Positions 16,036-25,483 of a stretch of DNA of 64,000 nt are shown one piece after another. Source of the stretch: JAIYDQ01 sp034408855. GTDB taxonomy: Bacteria > Planctomycetota > Planctomycetia > Pirellulales > Pirellulaceae. The position numbers and the translations under genes were made by a program. A model generated the notes under the pieces. That model was given only the letters and a program-made list of their open reading frames with translations, was not told the origin of the DNA and did not search any database. The stretch is taken from the NCBI GenBank assembly GCA_034408855.1, contig JAWXCK010000029.1, positions 1 to 64,000 on the forward strand, written 5' to 3'. Numbering within the stretch: the first letter of the stretch is position 1; every line of letters starts with the position of its first letter.

Positions 16036-16941
16036 CTACCAGATTTTCAAATGGAGCTGCAATTGCACTCCTGTTTGCTTGAATACTGCCGACTGAACCC
16101 GCTCGACCAATGCTAGCACTTGCTCGCTCGTTGCGCTAGGACCGGCAACGAGAAAATTCGGAAAGAACGTACTGAGCTGCACAGCGCCTTCGATGGCACC
16201 TCGCATTCCGGATTGTTCGATCAACTTAGCGGCCGACGAAGTAATGGGATCGACGAAGGGAATGGCGGCTGCAATCGAGCTGTTGGGTTGGCTAGCACGT
16301 TTGATAATCCATTGCGTTTGCATACGAGTCGTCAACGATTTTGCGTCCGTTGGTTCGAGCTCAAACTCTGCGTCGAGAATAAGCAGCTCGTCGAGACTAC
16401 TGGTATGCGTTGAAAAATGGAGATTGTCGCCTTTCAAGACGCTGAACGTGCCGTCGCTGCGCAGCGATCGTGCGGATACAAGCCGCTGTCCAATATCACC
16501 GCTGAGTGTACTGCAATTGCCGTGCAGCGCACCGCCGACCGAGCCAGGAATTCCGACCAAATGCTCTAAACCGCTGAGCCCAGCCCCAACGCTGTGCGTG
16601 ATAAGGTGCGAAAGCTTGGCACCGCTGCCGCATTGAATCCTGTTAGCTCGGACTTGAATCATTGAAAAAGCGGCTGCCGCAATCGACAATACAGCTCCTT
16701 CGAAGCCCGATTCGCGAATCAAAAGATTCGACCCACCGCCTAGGACTCGAACCGGTATGTTGTTGGCATGGCACGCTTGAACGAATTGCACCAGTTCCGA
16801 TTCAGAAGTCGGCTCGGCATAAAATCGAGCCGGACCGCCGATTTTTAACCAAGTGAGTGGACCAAGCGGTTCGTTTTCGCGAACAATATGCTGTAGCCCT
16901 TGTGAAAAAGGCCCAATCGACGCAGGCATCAAAAAGCTCAT
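16036..16941 (-). CDS. murB: UDP-N-acetylenolpyruvoylglucosamine reductase
   Basis: A 301-residue FAD enzyme reducing UDP-GlcNAc-enolpyruvate to UDP-MurNAc in peptidoglycan synthesis. It has the FAD-binding blocks PLGPLTWLKIGGPARFYAEP, VLGGGSNLLI and GIPGSVGGALHGNCS, and the C-terminal block GMRGAIEGAVQLSTFFPNFLV with the catalytic Ser. The His normally following that Ser is Phe here. Its length fits the shorter (type II) MurB. It is followed by the ftsQ-like gene. Presence supports a peptidoglycan wall in this planctomycete. Confidence 0.9.
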   Translation of the reverse strand: MSFLMPASIGPFSQGLQHIVRENEPLGPLTWLKIGGPARFYAEPTSESELVQFVQACHANNIPVRVLGGGSNLLIRESGFEGAVLSIAAAAFSMIQVRANRIQCGSGAKLSHLITHSVGAGLSGLEHLVGIPGSVGGALHGNCSTLSGDIGQRLVSARSLRSDGTFSVLKGDNLHFSTHTSSLDELLILDAEFELEPTDAKSLTTRMQTQWIIKRASQPNSSIAAAIPFVDPITSSAAKLIEQSGMRGAIEGAVQLSTFFPNFLVAGPSATSEQVLALVERVQSAVFKQTGVQLQLHLKIW

Positions 16942-17122
16942 TTACGAGGAAAATCGGGATTTGTCGAAAAACAACTGAAAGGCCGATTGTGCTCTTCCAA
17001 GCGACTAAGAGCAAGCCTGGAACGATGGAATTATCGTATCATTTCAGAACACCTACCGCATGGTTTCTAGAAATTTTACGAGGTTTAACATTAGGCAAGG
17101 CCTAGAATCGGCACCGATTTTT

Positions 17123-18232
17123 ATGAAACAACCCCATCAAAACGCGAAGCCATCGTCGTCGATAAATCGACGGGAATCGATCCAACGATGCGCAGCCGTG
17201 GGCTTGAGCACATTGGTATCGCGATCGGTTCTTGGCGATACGAAAGCTGATCGTGCGCCGATTCGGATTGGTCAGATCGGTGTCGCGCATGCTCATGCCA
17301 GTAAGCTCTCGGTTTATCGAGCATCCAACGACTACGAAGTTGTCGGGATTGTCGAGCCTGACGAAATGCTACGACAGCAAGCCATGTCGCAAGAAACCTA
17401 TCGCGATCTTCCTTGGATGACACAGGAGCAACTCCTGAACGTCGCAGGATTGCAAGCCGTTTTGGTCGAGACGAAAGTCAGCCAATTGCTTGATACGGCG
17501 GAAGTTTGCATCAAAGCCGGCAAACATATTCATCTCGATAAGCCCGCTGGTGAGTCGCTACCGCATTTCGCTCGTATTATGGAGGCTGCGGAAAAGCAAC
17601 GCTTGTTGGTTCAAATGGGTTATATGTATCGATATAACCCAGCCGTCGTTCTGTTGCGAGAGTTCCTCAAAAAGAGTTGGCTCGGTGACGTGTTTGAAGT
17701 GCATGCGGTCATGAGCAAAGTTGTAGGTCAGGAAGATCGGCGAAAGCTCGCAGAGTTTCCAGGCGGTATCCTATTCGAACTTGGTGGTCACATACTCGAT
17801 CTGGTAATCGATGTGCTCGGACAACCGGCAAGTGTCGCGTCGTTCGCTAAGCATTCGTCGGCGATCGACGACAATCTTCTGGACAACATGTTGGCGGTAT
17901 TGAGCTATCCTCGAGCTATTGCCTCGGTCAAATCGAGTGCCTTAGAAGTTGAAGGCGGTGCGCGCCGCCATTTGACTGTCTGCGGTACTGAAGGGACCTT
18001 TCATATTCAGCCGCTCGACAATCCTGCTGCGACGATTTCGCTATCGAAGCCGCGCGACGGTTACAAGAAAGGCGTTCAAGAAATATCCTTCCCAAAATTT
18101 GTACGCTACCTTGCAGATGCCGCAGATATGGCGAGCATTCTTCGCGGGGTTAAGCAATCTGATTTTTCATACCAGCACGATATGGTTGTCCAAAGCACGC
18201 TACTGAATGCATGTGGACGACCACTGACCTAA
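17123..18232 (+). CDS. Gfo/Idh/MocA-family oxidoreductase, Tat-like signal
   Basis: A 369-residue protein. The ATG at 17123 (MKQPHQN) is preferred to 17060, which would put 21 non-signal-like residues ahead of it. NRRESIQRCAAVGLSTLVS is a twin-arginine-like N-terminus. The Rossmann segment IRIGQIGVAHAHASK lacks the classic GxGxxG. The catalytic-site motif HLDKPAGES has the conserved Lys-Pro, and ELGGHILDLVIDVLG is the usual helical motif near the active site. The substrate is unknown. It appears monocistronic. Confidence 0.82.
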   Translation: MKQPHQNAKPSSSINRRESIQRCAAVGLSTLVSRSVLGDTKADRAPIRIGQIGVAHAHASKLSVYRASNDYEVVGIVEPDEMLRQQAMSQETYRDLPWMTQEQLLNVAGLQAVLVETKVSQLLDTAEVCIKAGKHIHLDKPAGESLPHFARIMEAAEKQRLLVQMGYMYRYNPAVVLLREFLKKSWLGDVFEVHAVMSKVVGQEDRRKLAEFPGGILFELGGHILDLVIDVLGQPASVASFAKHSSAIDDNLLDNMLAVLSYPRAIASVKSSALEVEGGARRHLTVCGTEGTFHIQPLDNPAATISLSKPRDGYKKGVQEISFPKFVRYLADAADMASILRGVKQSDFSYQHDMVVQSTLLNACGRPLT

Positions 18233-18364
18233 GGAAAAGGTCAAAAAGAACTTCCGTATTGGCGGCCTCCTGCCGTACTCCCTCCCACGAAAATCGACCC
18301 AACTAGATGAATGTTGCTAGAATTGCACTCATAATAACCTTTCGGAAATTGAAATCGACTTGCG

Positions 18365-19390
18365 ATGAGCTGCACTCAAACTACTGCTGATACTTCCGTC
18401 GATCAGAATGTTATATCGGAGGCAGCGCGAACGTCTATCGAATTGGTCGCAACGAAGTGTGCAATTTGCGGCGTCGATGATTGCTATCCGATTGCAGTCG
18501 GTGAGGATTTCGAATACCGCACCTCACCGGACGAATATTTGGCGGTTCGATGTCGAGAATGCAGCTTGGTCTACTTGAATCCTCGACCGTCCGAAAAATG
18601 TCTTCAGCAGATCTACCCTGATACTTATCACGCCTTTGATTTTGAGCCGCAAAAATTTGGAATTGTTTTTCGGGTACGAGGCTGGTTCGACTCGCGAAGA
18701 CTGCTGAAGTGGTGTCGCGGCTTGGGTGATGATGCTCGCATTCTCGATGTTGGTTGCGGTGATGGTTTTCATCTTGGATTACTCAAAACTTATGGTCGCT
18801 CCGGGTGGAAATTAGAAGGTGTAGATGCTGCTCCACGCGCTCAATTCGCGGCGGAGAAGCGAGGTATTGAAGTTCGATGCGGTCGAGTGGAAGATATCGA
18901 CTTGAAACCGGGAAGCTACGATCTGATTCTGATGATCATGACGATTGAGCATTTACCCGATCCGCTGAAGACCCTCCATCGCGTTTACGATTTACTCTCA
19001 CCGGGTGGTCGCGTCGTGATTGTAACCGACAACGTTGAGTCGCCCGATTTTCATATCTTTTGCAATCGCCATTGGGGAGGCTACCATTTTCCTCGCCACT
19101 GGTATCTGTTCAGTCGCACAACGCTTGCCAAACTCGCTGAGAAAGTCGGCTTTTCCGTGGAACAGAACGCAACGGCCGTAAGTCCCGTCAACTGGACGTA
19201 TTCGATTCGCAATTGGATCGACGACTGGAAAGGTCCACGCTGGCTGGTTCGTCTATTCAGTCTTCAGTCGCCGATTGCGCTCGGGATATTTACGCTCTTG
19301 GATATCCCACTTTCTTGGATCGGTCGCGGAGCTATCCTGCAATCGGTTTTTCAAAAATCCGATTCGCAAGAAAGTACGGGCGAGCGATGA
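18365..19390 (+). CDS. Class I SAM-dependent methyltransferase with N-terminal zinc-ribbon-like motif
   Basis: A 341-residue protein. The first part has two CxxC pairs (CAICG and CREC), typical of sugar or antibiotic C-methyltransferase-like proteins. The SAM-binding motif I is RILDVGCGDGFHLGLL, followed by LILMIMTIEHLPDPLKTLHRVYDLLSPGG (motifs II/III). The last bases overlap the next start (ATGA at 19387-19390), so it is translationally coupled to an FAD-dependent enzyme. The pair probably modifies a lipid, glycan or quinone-like compound; the substrate is unknown. Confidence 0.85.
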   Translation: MSCTQTTADTSVDQNVISEAARTSIELVATKCAICGVDDCYPIAVGEDFEYRTSPDEYLAVRCRECSLVYLNPRPSEKCLQQIYPDTYHAFDFEPQKFGIVFRVRGWFDSRRLLKWCRGLGDDARILDVGCGDGFHLGLLKTYGRSGWKLEGVDAAPRAQFAAEKRGIEVRCGRVEDIDLKPGSYDLILMIMTIEHLPDPLKTLHRVYDLLSPGGRVVIVTDNVESPDFHIFCNRHWGGYHFPRHWYLFSRTTLAKLAEKVGFSVEQNATAVSPVNWTYSIRNWIDDWKGPRWLVRLFSLQSPIALGIFTLLDIPLSWIGRGAILQSVFQKSDSQESTGER

Positions 19391-20709
19391 GTGTTGATAT
19401 TCCACCAGTCGCCGTACTCGGTGCAGGACTTGCCGGCCTCACGGCGGCTGTCCATTTGAAAAGGCATGGGATTCCTGTGCGAGTCTTCGAAGCAGGAGAA
19501 GCGATCGCTGGACTTTGCAAAAGCGAAAAGGACGAAGAAGGGTATACCTTCGACTGCGGCGTGCATTTTATAACGAATCGATTGGCGGCTGCCGTCGGAA
19601 TAGCCAACGAGTGCCAGCCGATGACGAGGTACGGTGAGACCGTTCATTTTAAGCAACGAAATCATGCGTACCCATTAGGCCTGCTTTCTCCAAAATTCGT
19701 AGCCAGCGCCATTGCCGGTAGAGTTAAGTCGTTGATGGGAGGTCCACAAGCTTCGGCATCTGATTGGTATCGGTGTCAATACGGACGGCAACTTGCAGAT
19801 GAAATAGCCCTACCACTTACCGAGGCATGGTCGGGAGTACCGGCTACCGAAATCGCGTCGGTCGTTGGAAAAAAATTCGCCACCAGCTTACCTCGCATAT
19901 TAATGCTCAAGGCTGCAGCGAAAATGACAAAGCGTGTCGTTGCTATCGGATATGCAGCGACAATCGCCGAGTCACCTAATTCATGGCACGTCTATCCACG
20001 CGGCGGCTTATCTGCGATCTGCCAACGGATGGCCGAGGAATTGAACGGCCGCGTTGAAACGAAGTCGAAGGTCGAGACTGTTTTTGTCGAGAATGAGCAA
20101 GTCAAAGCGGTTCTCGTCAATGGGGAACGGATTGCCGTATCGAGTGTCGTTTCAACAGCACCCGTCTTTGCCCTCCCGCAATTAGTACATGGTTCGGACA
20201 GACTTTCGTATCTCTCGCAGTTCAAATATCGGGCGATGGTCTTTGTGAACATCAAGCTGGACGGAACTAGCGGCCTGAGCGATGTAGTCACCTGGACTCC
20301 GGAGTGCGATATTCCGTTCTTTCGGCTAAGCGACATTGGCATGGGTTTGCCTTGGTTGGTTCCTTCTGGAAAATCTCAATTGACCTGCGACATTGGTTGC
20401 AAGCTTGGCGACTCGACGTGGACCTCGGCCGATGAAATCCTAACCGAACAATGTGTAAGCGGCTTAGAAAAAATCGTCTCTGGTATATCAAAGCGAGTGA
20501 TTGGCTCGCGAGTAGTACGCGTCGGACTGGCGTATCCGGTTTTCCATCTCGACTACGAAGCTGATCGTCAGCGATTTGAAAAGGGTACCGGCATCGAAGG
20601 ACTCTACAGCATCGGCCGCAACGGTGAGTTCGCACATATTCTCATGGAAGATGTCTATTGGCGAACTCGTTGGAAAATTTCGGGCCTGATCAAAAAGTTG
20701 CTCGCGTAG
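19387..20709 (+). CDS. FAD-dependent amine oxidase/protoporphyrinogen-oxidase-like enzyme
   Basis: A 440-residue protein. The ATG at 19387 overlaps the methyltransferase stop, which fixes the start. The dinucleotide-binding motif VAVLGAGLAGLTAAVHLKRHG is at the N-terminus, followed by EAGEAIAGLCKS and a C-terminal FAD-binding region near GIEGLYSIGRNGEF. It belongs to the NAD(P)-binding Rossmann/amine-oxidase superfamily, which includes protoporphyrinogen oxidase, phytoene desaturase and UDP-galactopyranose mutase-like enzymes. Coupling to a methyltransferase suggests tailoring of one metabolite, not haem synthesis. Confidence 0.8.
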   Translation: MSVDIPPVAVLGAGLAGLTAAVHLKRHGIPVRVFEAGEAIAGLCKSEKDEEGYTFDCGVHFITNRLAAAVGIANECQPMTRYGETVHFKQRNHAYPLGLLSPKFVASAIAGRVKSLMGGPQASASDWYRCQYGRQLADEIALPLTEAWSGVPATEIASVVGKKFATSLPRILMLKAAAKMTKRVVAIGYAATIAESPNSWHVYPRGGLSAICQRMAEELNGRVETKSKVETVFVENEQVKAVLVNGERIAVSSVVSTAPVFALPQLVHGSDRLSYLSQFKYRAMVFVNIKLDGTSGLSDVVTWTPECDIPFFRLSDIGMGLPWLVPSGKSQLTCDIGCKLGDSTWTSADEILTEQCVSGLEKIVSGISKRVIGSRVVRVGLAYPVFHLDYEADRQRFEKGTGIEGLYSIGRNGEFAHILMEDVYWRTRWKISGLIKKLLA

Positions 20710-20804
20710 GCGAATATGCTGCGCGCCGTAATCGGCTATACTGTTCCAAAAGGTTTTTAAAGGTTCTCGAGGTTGTGGATCTTGTTAAAGATCCCGAAAC
20801 TTGC

Positions 20805-20836
20805 GGAGGTTTAACAACCTCCACTACCTTTTTTTC
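20805..20836 (+). terminator. Possible terminator before the second sulfatase
   Basis: GGAGGTT (20805-20811), loop TAAC, AACCTCC (20816-20822), then six bases and a seven-T run (20829-20835). The gap between stem and T-run makes it a weak candidate. Confidence 0.4.
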
Positions 20837-20874
20837 GTTTATTTTGTTTTCCTTCCATTGATAAAGACAACACT

Positions 20875-22395
20875 ATGTTCATTCGGTTCATATTGCCTCT
20901 ATTGCTTGTCGTCGGTCTGTATGTTGCACCGGTGTTCGGCGAGCTGGCTAACAGCAAACCCAACATCATTTTGGTCATGACCGACGACCAAGGGTATGCT
21001 CCAGTCGGTCGACATGGGCATCCATGGCTCAAGACCCCGAATCTAGATTCAATCTATGATGCCAGTACTAGGTTCACGCGCTTCTTTGTCGCCCCGACTT
21101 GTTCGCCTACGCGATCAGCAATCATGACCGGACGTCATCCCGAGAAAAATGGGATCACGCATACAATCCTTGAAAGAGAACGGATGACTTTGAATGCCAC
21201 GATCCTGCCGCAAGTGCTCAAGACGGTAGGTTATACGTCTGGAATTTTCGGCAAGTGGCATCTTGGAGACGAGCATGAGTATCAGCCGGATCAACGCGGC
21301 TTTGACGAGGTCTTTATGCATGGAGCGGGCGGCATTGGTCAAGCTTACCCTTGTTCCTGTGCCGACGCGCCTGACAACAAATATATGAATCCTGTCATTC
21401 GTCACAATGGAAGTTTTGTTCAGACGGAAGGCTTTTGCACCGACGTATTTTTCACAGCAGCTCTCGGTTGGATTCACCAAAAGGCCGTTGCGAAGGAACC
21501 ATTCTTTGCGTACGTCGCCACCAACGCTCCGCATGGACCGTTTATAGCTCCAGAAAAAAATGCAAAGCGATTCACCGACTTAGGCTTTGGTAAGGAGCAA
21601 GCGGGATTTTATGGAATGATTGAAAACATCGACGAGAACATGGGGCGCTTGCTTGCCAAGCTTGACGAATGGAAGTTGAACGAGAACACCATTCTCATCT
21701 TTATGTCGGATAACGGCATGACATCAGGCGGATCAGGGGTTCTGAACCAAGACCTTGCGCCAGGCTTTCCGTTTTACAATGCCAATCAAAAGGGTCTAAA
21801 AGGCTCGACAGACGAGGGCGGAGTGCGAGTTCCCTTTTACGTTCGCTGGACAGGTAAAATCAAACCGAACCAAGACATCGATCGCATCGCGGCCCATATC
21901 GATATCCTTCCAACATTTGCCGCACTGACTGGGGCTAAGCTCCCGGCAAATCAAGTCGAAGGCCGAAACTTGCTTCCATTACTAGAAGGCAAGCAAGAAT
22001 CGTGGCAAGATCGCTTTGTCTTTTGTCACATTTGCCGCTGGCCAACCGGTGCCGAGCCGAACGAATTCAAAGATGTCAATTTCGGGGTTCGCAACCAACG
22101 CTACCGTTACGTCGGACCCAGCAAGTCTGATGGGAAAGGAAAGAAAGCCGGAGCTGCATCGGGAGCGGCGCTATACGATATGCAGTCCGATCCTAGCCAG
22201 AAAGAAAACATTATTGCTAAGAATCCTAAGGTAGTTGCGGAAATGCAAGCGGCTTATGATCAGTATTGGAAAGAAGCCCGACCACTGATGGTCAACGAAA
22301 CAGCGCCGATGTCGCCTACCCAGCCCTATCACGAATGGTTCAATGCACAGAAATCTTCTACTGGAATTCCGAATTGGAAAGTTCCTCAACTCTAA
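20875..22395 (+). CDS. Arylsulfatase-family sulfatase
   Basis: A 506-residue exported type I sulfatase. The signal peptide FIRFILPLLLVVGLYVAPVFG is followed by KPNIILVMTDDQG (metal-binding Asp pair), the formylglycine motif CSPTR with Cys76, SGIFGKWHLGD, and ILIFMSDNG (metal ligands). Its length is normal for arylsulfatases. No clear Shine-Dalgarno sequence lies before the ATG. It is followed after 52 bases by a GntP permease and may be co-transcribed with it. Confidence 0.9.
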   Translation: MFIRFILPLLLVVGLYVAPVFGELANSKPNIILVMTDDQGYAPVGRHGHPWLKTPNLDSIYDASTRFTRFFVAPTCSPTRSAIMTGRHPEKNGITHTILERERMTLNATILPQVLKTVGYTSGIFGKWHLGDEHEYQPDQRGFDEVFMHGAGGIGQAYPCSCADAPDNKYMNPVIRHNGSFVQTEGFCTDVFFTAALGWIHQKAVAKEPFFAYVATNAPHGPFIAPEKNAKRFTDLGFGKEQAGFYGMIENIDENMGRLLAKLDEWKLNENTILIFMSDNGMTSGGSGVLNQDLAPGFPFYNANQKGLKGSTDEGGVRVPFYVRWTGKIKPNQDIDRIAAHIDILPTFAALTGAKLPANQVEGRNLLPLLEGKQESWQDRFVFCHICRWPTGAEPNEFKDVNFGVRNQRYRYVGPSKSDGKGKKAGAASGAALYDMQSDPSQKENIIAKNPKVVAEMQAAYDQYWKEARPLMVNETAPMSPTQPYHEWFNAQKSSTGIPNWKVPQL

Positions 22396-22447
22396 GTCTA
22401 ATTCCGGTTTTGCTTTTCTTGCATTTGATCCAGGAGCGTCTTGAACG

Positions 22448-24247
22448 ATGATGATACAGTTGTTGGCGGTGGAAACCGGATTTAATTCCGCGCCTTTGAT
22501 CACTGCGGCTGTCGGGATCGCAACGGTCTTGGCGCTCATGATTGTTTTTAAATGCAATGCATTTTTAGCCTTGATCGCTGCGGCGTTGGTCGTTGCGATT
22601 CTCGGCGGGATTGGGGGCTCGGATCCGATGTCGGAGGTGGCAGCCGCCCTCGGTTCGACGGCAGGTAGTATTTCGATTCTCATTGCAATGGCGGCTGTTG
22701 TCGGAAAATGTATGTTGGATAGCGGCTCCGCCGATTCGATTGTCAATGCTGCCGTGCGAGTAACCGGTGAGAAGAAAGCCGCCTACGGTCTCATGGGAAG
22801 CGGTTTTTTATTGGCCATTCCCGTTTTCTTTGATACGGTTTTTTATCTTCTCGTTCCGTTGGCAAGATCGCTCTATCGAAAAACGAAGAGCCACTACGTT
22901 TTATACGTGATGGCGATCTCGTGTGGCGGTGCGATTACACACACCTTAGTTCCGCCAACGCCAGGTCCGTTGCTTGTCGCGGCTACTTTAGGAGCCGACG
23001 TCGGCATGGTGATGCTCGTCGGGATGCTGATCGCAGCACCCTCAGCCATGATAGGAATGCTCTTCTGCCATTTCATCGATCGTCGAATGACCATTCCGAT
23101 GCGACCGGTTGCCGGCGTTCGTGCTGATTCCATGCAGAATGACGCTGAAGACGCGGGCCAGGCAAAGCCGCTCAAAAAAGTCCCGCTATGGCTGGCGCTT
23201 ACACCGGTTCTCTTGCCCGTCTTGATGATTACCACCAGTACCGTTATCACGGCTTTGGCTGACCGCGAAGATCGAGCGGCGCTCACCGAGCAGGCCATCA
23301 CAGAGCCGATTGCGTTTTTGGCAAAGCTTCGCCAAGATGGCCAACAAGGCGCGGACACACCTGCCGGTCGGATGTTTGCAAGTTCAAAACTCAGCGAGTT
23401 GCAGCGCAAAAGTCTTGTAGAATCGGAGAGTTCGACAACCGAACTAGTAACAGCATTGAATCGCGTTTTGCTCGACTCAAAATGGTTTGATACCAGAGCA
23501 TTCGCGCAAGTTTCGATCGATGAGAAGTTGCGTAACAAACTGTTGGCGGACCAACTACGCACCAAGCCTGTCGATATGCGTCGCTATAATCGACAACTCT
23601 TGGAAGCTTCCTATCCTCAATTCATCGCGAAACACGAGTGGAGTTCCCCTTTGCGGGTTTGGGCCGATCGACTTGCGGGGTTTGGTAACGCTAGTTTAGC
23701 CCTCGCTATCGCGGCGATCATCGCTATTGCGACACTCGCTTGGGCCAAGCAACGTTCGCTGACGGCACTGGCTGGCGACATCGAGGAATCGATTATGAGC
23801 GCTGGGTTAATTATCTTGATCACTGCTTCCGGGGGCGCTTTTGGAGCTATGCTGCAGAAAGCAAAAATTAGTGAAGCGATACAATCGATGATTGACCTGC
23901 AAGGCAGCAGCGCGCTGGCGGTGATGGTACTCGGTTTCGGGATCGCGGCGATGCTCAAGGTAGCCCAAGGTAGTAGTACTGTCGCCATGATCATCGGTTC
24001 GAGTATGGTGGCCGCGATGGTTCAGATCGATGCACTTCCATATCATCCAGCGTACCTTGTCACGGCCATCGGCGGCGGATCGCTGATCGGAAGCTGGATG
24101 AACGACAGCGGTTTTTGGGTCTATGCCAAAATGAGCGGCTTAACGGAGGCCGAGTCGCTCAAGACCTGGACTCCGATGCTCATCGTATTAGGAACGTCAG
24201 CGCTGATTTTTAGCTTGATCTTTTCAATCATCTTGCCGCTGAAGTAA
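22448..24247 (+). CDS. GntP-family gluconate:H+ symporter with central soluble insertion
   Basis: A 599-residue inner-membrane permease, about 150 residues longer than the usual GntP (about 450). N-terminal transmembrane segments include AAYGLMGSGFLLAIPVFFD and AISCGGAITHTLVPPTPGPL, both typical of GntP. The C-terminal part contains AAMLKVAQGSSTVAMIIGSS and LIGSWMNDSGFWVYAKMSG, the family hallmark. Between residues about 270 and 405 lies a soluble helical insertion not usual in the family. AGGAG precedes the start by about a dozen bases. It imports gluconate or a related sugar acid, which would fit the sugar-acid operon at 29581-34485. Confidence 0.88.
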   Translation: MMIQLLAVETGFNSAPLITAAVGIATVLALMIVFKCNAFLALIAAALVVAILGGIGGSDPMSEVAAALGSTAGSISILIAMAAVVGKCMLDSGSADSIVNAAVRVTGEKKAAYGLMGSGFLLAIPVFFDTVFYLLVPLARSLYRKTKSHYVLYVMAISCGGAITHTLVPPTPGPLLVAATLGADVGMVMLVGMLIAAPSAMIGMLFCHFIDRRMTIPMRPVAGVRADSMQNDAEDAGQAKPLKKVPLWLALTPVLLPVLMITTSTVITALADREDRAALTEQAITEPIAFLAKLRQDGQQGADTPAGRMFASSKLSELQRKSLVESESSTTELVTALNRVLLDSKWFDTRAFAQVSIDEKLRNKLLADQLRTKPVDMRRYNRQLLEASYPQFIAKHEWSSPLRVWADRLAGFGNASLALAIAAIIAIATLAWAKQRSLTALAGDIEESIMSAGLIILITASGGAFGAMLQKAKISEAIQSMIDLQGSSALAVMVLGFGIAAMLKVAQGSSTVAMIIGSSMVAAMVQIDALPYHPAYLVTAIGGGSLIGSWMNDSGFWVYAKMSGLTEAESLKTWTPMLIVLGTSALIFSLIFSIILPLK

Positions 24248-24277
24248 TGCGATAAAAGCGCCCAATTGTGCGAGTTT

Positions 24278-24355
24278 TAGCGGAACGGCGCAAGCCGTCC
24301 GGTGTATCTTCTGCATTTTTGTGGATTCCACCGGACGGCTCGCGCCGTTCCGCTA
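24278..24355. repeat. Large inverted repeat between gntP and the DUF6807 gene
   Basis: Arms of 27 bases (24278-24304 and 24329-24355) match with one mismatch. Each contains the GGAACGGCG...GCCGTCCGG core. A diverged copy is at 62367-62436. It lies between convergent genes and may serve as a bidirectional terminator. Confidence 0.7.
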
Positions 24356-24375
24356 CCAAAGTAGACGGCCCGCGG

Positions 24376-25398
24376 CTAGCGCCGACGGCTCACAATTTGC
24401 TTTGCATAAAGCTGCCAGTTCTCTTCAATCCAATCGGCGTCTGGCGGGGCATCGGTTAAAAGATATCGATAGCGTTCATGCAAGGGTTTCGTCTTACTGA
24501 TCTCAAACGATTCGTTCACGCACGGAGTAAAACAAAAATATGGCTTTGTCCCATGGAGTCGGGCGAGCTGAGGCGCTCGAAAATTTTGTGGATGTCCTAA
24601 CACCGCTATCGAAACGTCCTTCTGATCGATGGTTCCTGATAGAGCGACCCAAGTTGAAGGCGCATGATTTCCCTCAATTCGATCCTGACCGAGATTATTG
24701 ATAAAGGAACTCGGCTCTAGTATCAGCTCTCGATCGCTTTCTTGGTCCTTGTCCTTCTTGCTTAGCCATCGCGAAACTCCGCGCAAGGCCATTCCGCCAT
24801 AATGATACTTCTGAATCACGAGCGGAGTATCGGTGAGAGCTTCTTGCGTCGACTCGATATCAAAGCAAAATGAGTTCTCTTTCGGCTCATAGACCGTAAC
24901 TCGCCATCGCTCTCGCAGGATATCGACCGACCGCGGTTCAAGAGCCCGATGAAGCATATCGACTTCGAAGCCAACATTTCCATCTTCACTAAACGTGCTT
25001 ACTACACGTTCGTGAACGACGGTTCCAGCTTTACCGGCCAGGTTCCAGAAATCAATCTCTTTGTCGCCATAGGTTGTCTTTACCCATGCCGAGAATATTC
25101 CATGCTGATGCGGATGATCCTTGGGAAAGGTATCGGTGACTGTCTTGCCGAGCGGCGTATTGACCGGATGAAGAAAGGCACTTCGCCGGTAATCAGGATT
25201 CATTCCTTTGGGCAACGGCGGAGATTGCTTGTTGTATACCAAAACGATCTGATCGTCAGAACTGACCGTGAGTGCGGCGTCCGTTTCTGCAATCTGCAAC
25301 GCGGCAGCATTCAACGCGTCCAGATTAACCAGGAGACCGATGCAGATGATAAAAACGCCAAGCAATCTTTGGACGGCGGGACGGGGCAAACAGGCCAT
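24376..25398 (-). CDS. DUF6807 (PmoA-like) family protein, exported
   Basis: 340 residues. The ATG at 25398 has GGAG six bases upstream and begins a signal peptide (LLGVFIICIGLLVNLDALNAA); a TTG at 25437 is disfavoured. The body has the family block KDHPHQHGIFSAWVKTTYGD and a later KYHYGGMALRGVSRWL. This family is common in planctomycetes and is often labelled methane-oxygenase PmoA-like without evidence for that activity. Function is unknown; association with sugar catabolism is frequent. Confidence 0.75.
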   Translation of the reverse strand: MACLPRPAVQRLLGVFIICIGLLVNLDALNAAALQIAETDAALTVSSDDQIVLVYNKQSPPLPKGMNPDYRRSAFLHPVNTPLGKTVTDTFPKDHPHQHGIFSAWVKTTYGDKEIDFWNLAGKAGTVVHERVVSTFSEDGNVGFEVDMLHRALEPRSVDILRERWRVTVYEPKENSFCFDIESTQEALTDTPLVIQKYHYGGMALRGVSRWLSKKDKDQESDRELILEPSSFINNLGQDRIEGNHAPSTWVALSGTIDQKDVSIAVLGHPQNFRAPQLARLHGTKPYFCFTPCVNESFEISKTKPLHERYRYLLTDAPPDADWIEENWQLYAKQIVSRRR

Positions 25399-25483
25399 AG
25401 AAAACTCCGTGCAAGGTACAAAAGGCTTTTCTGACAACGCTCGTAGAACTCCAATATCTGGTTATACACGAAGGAATATCGAT

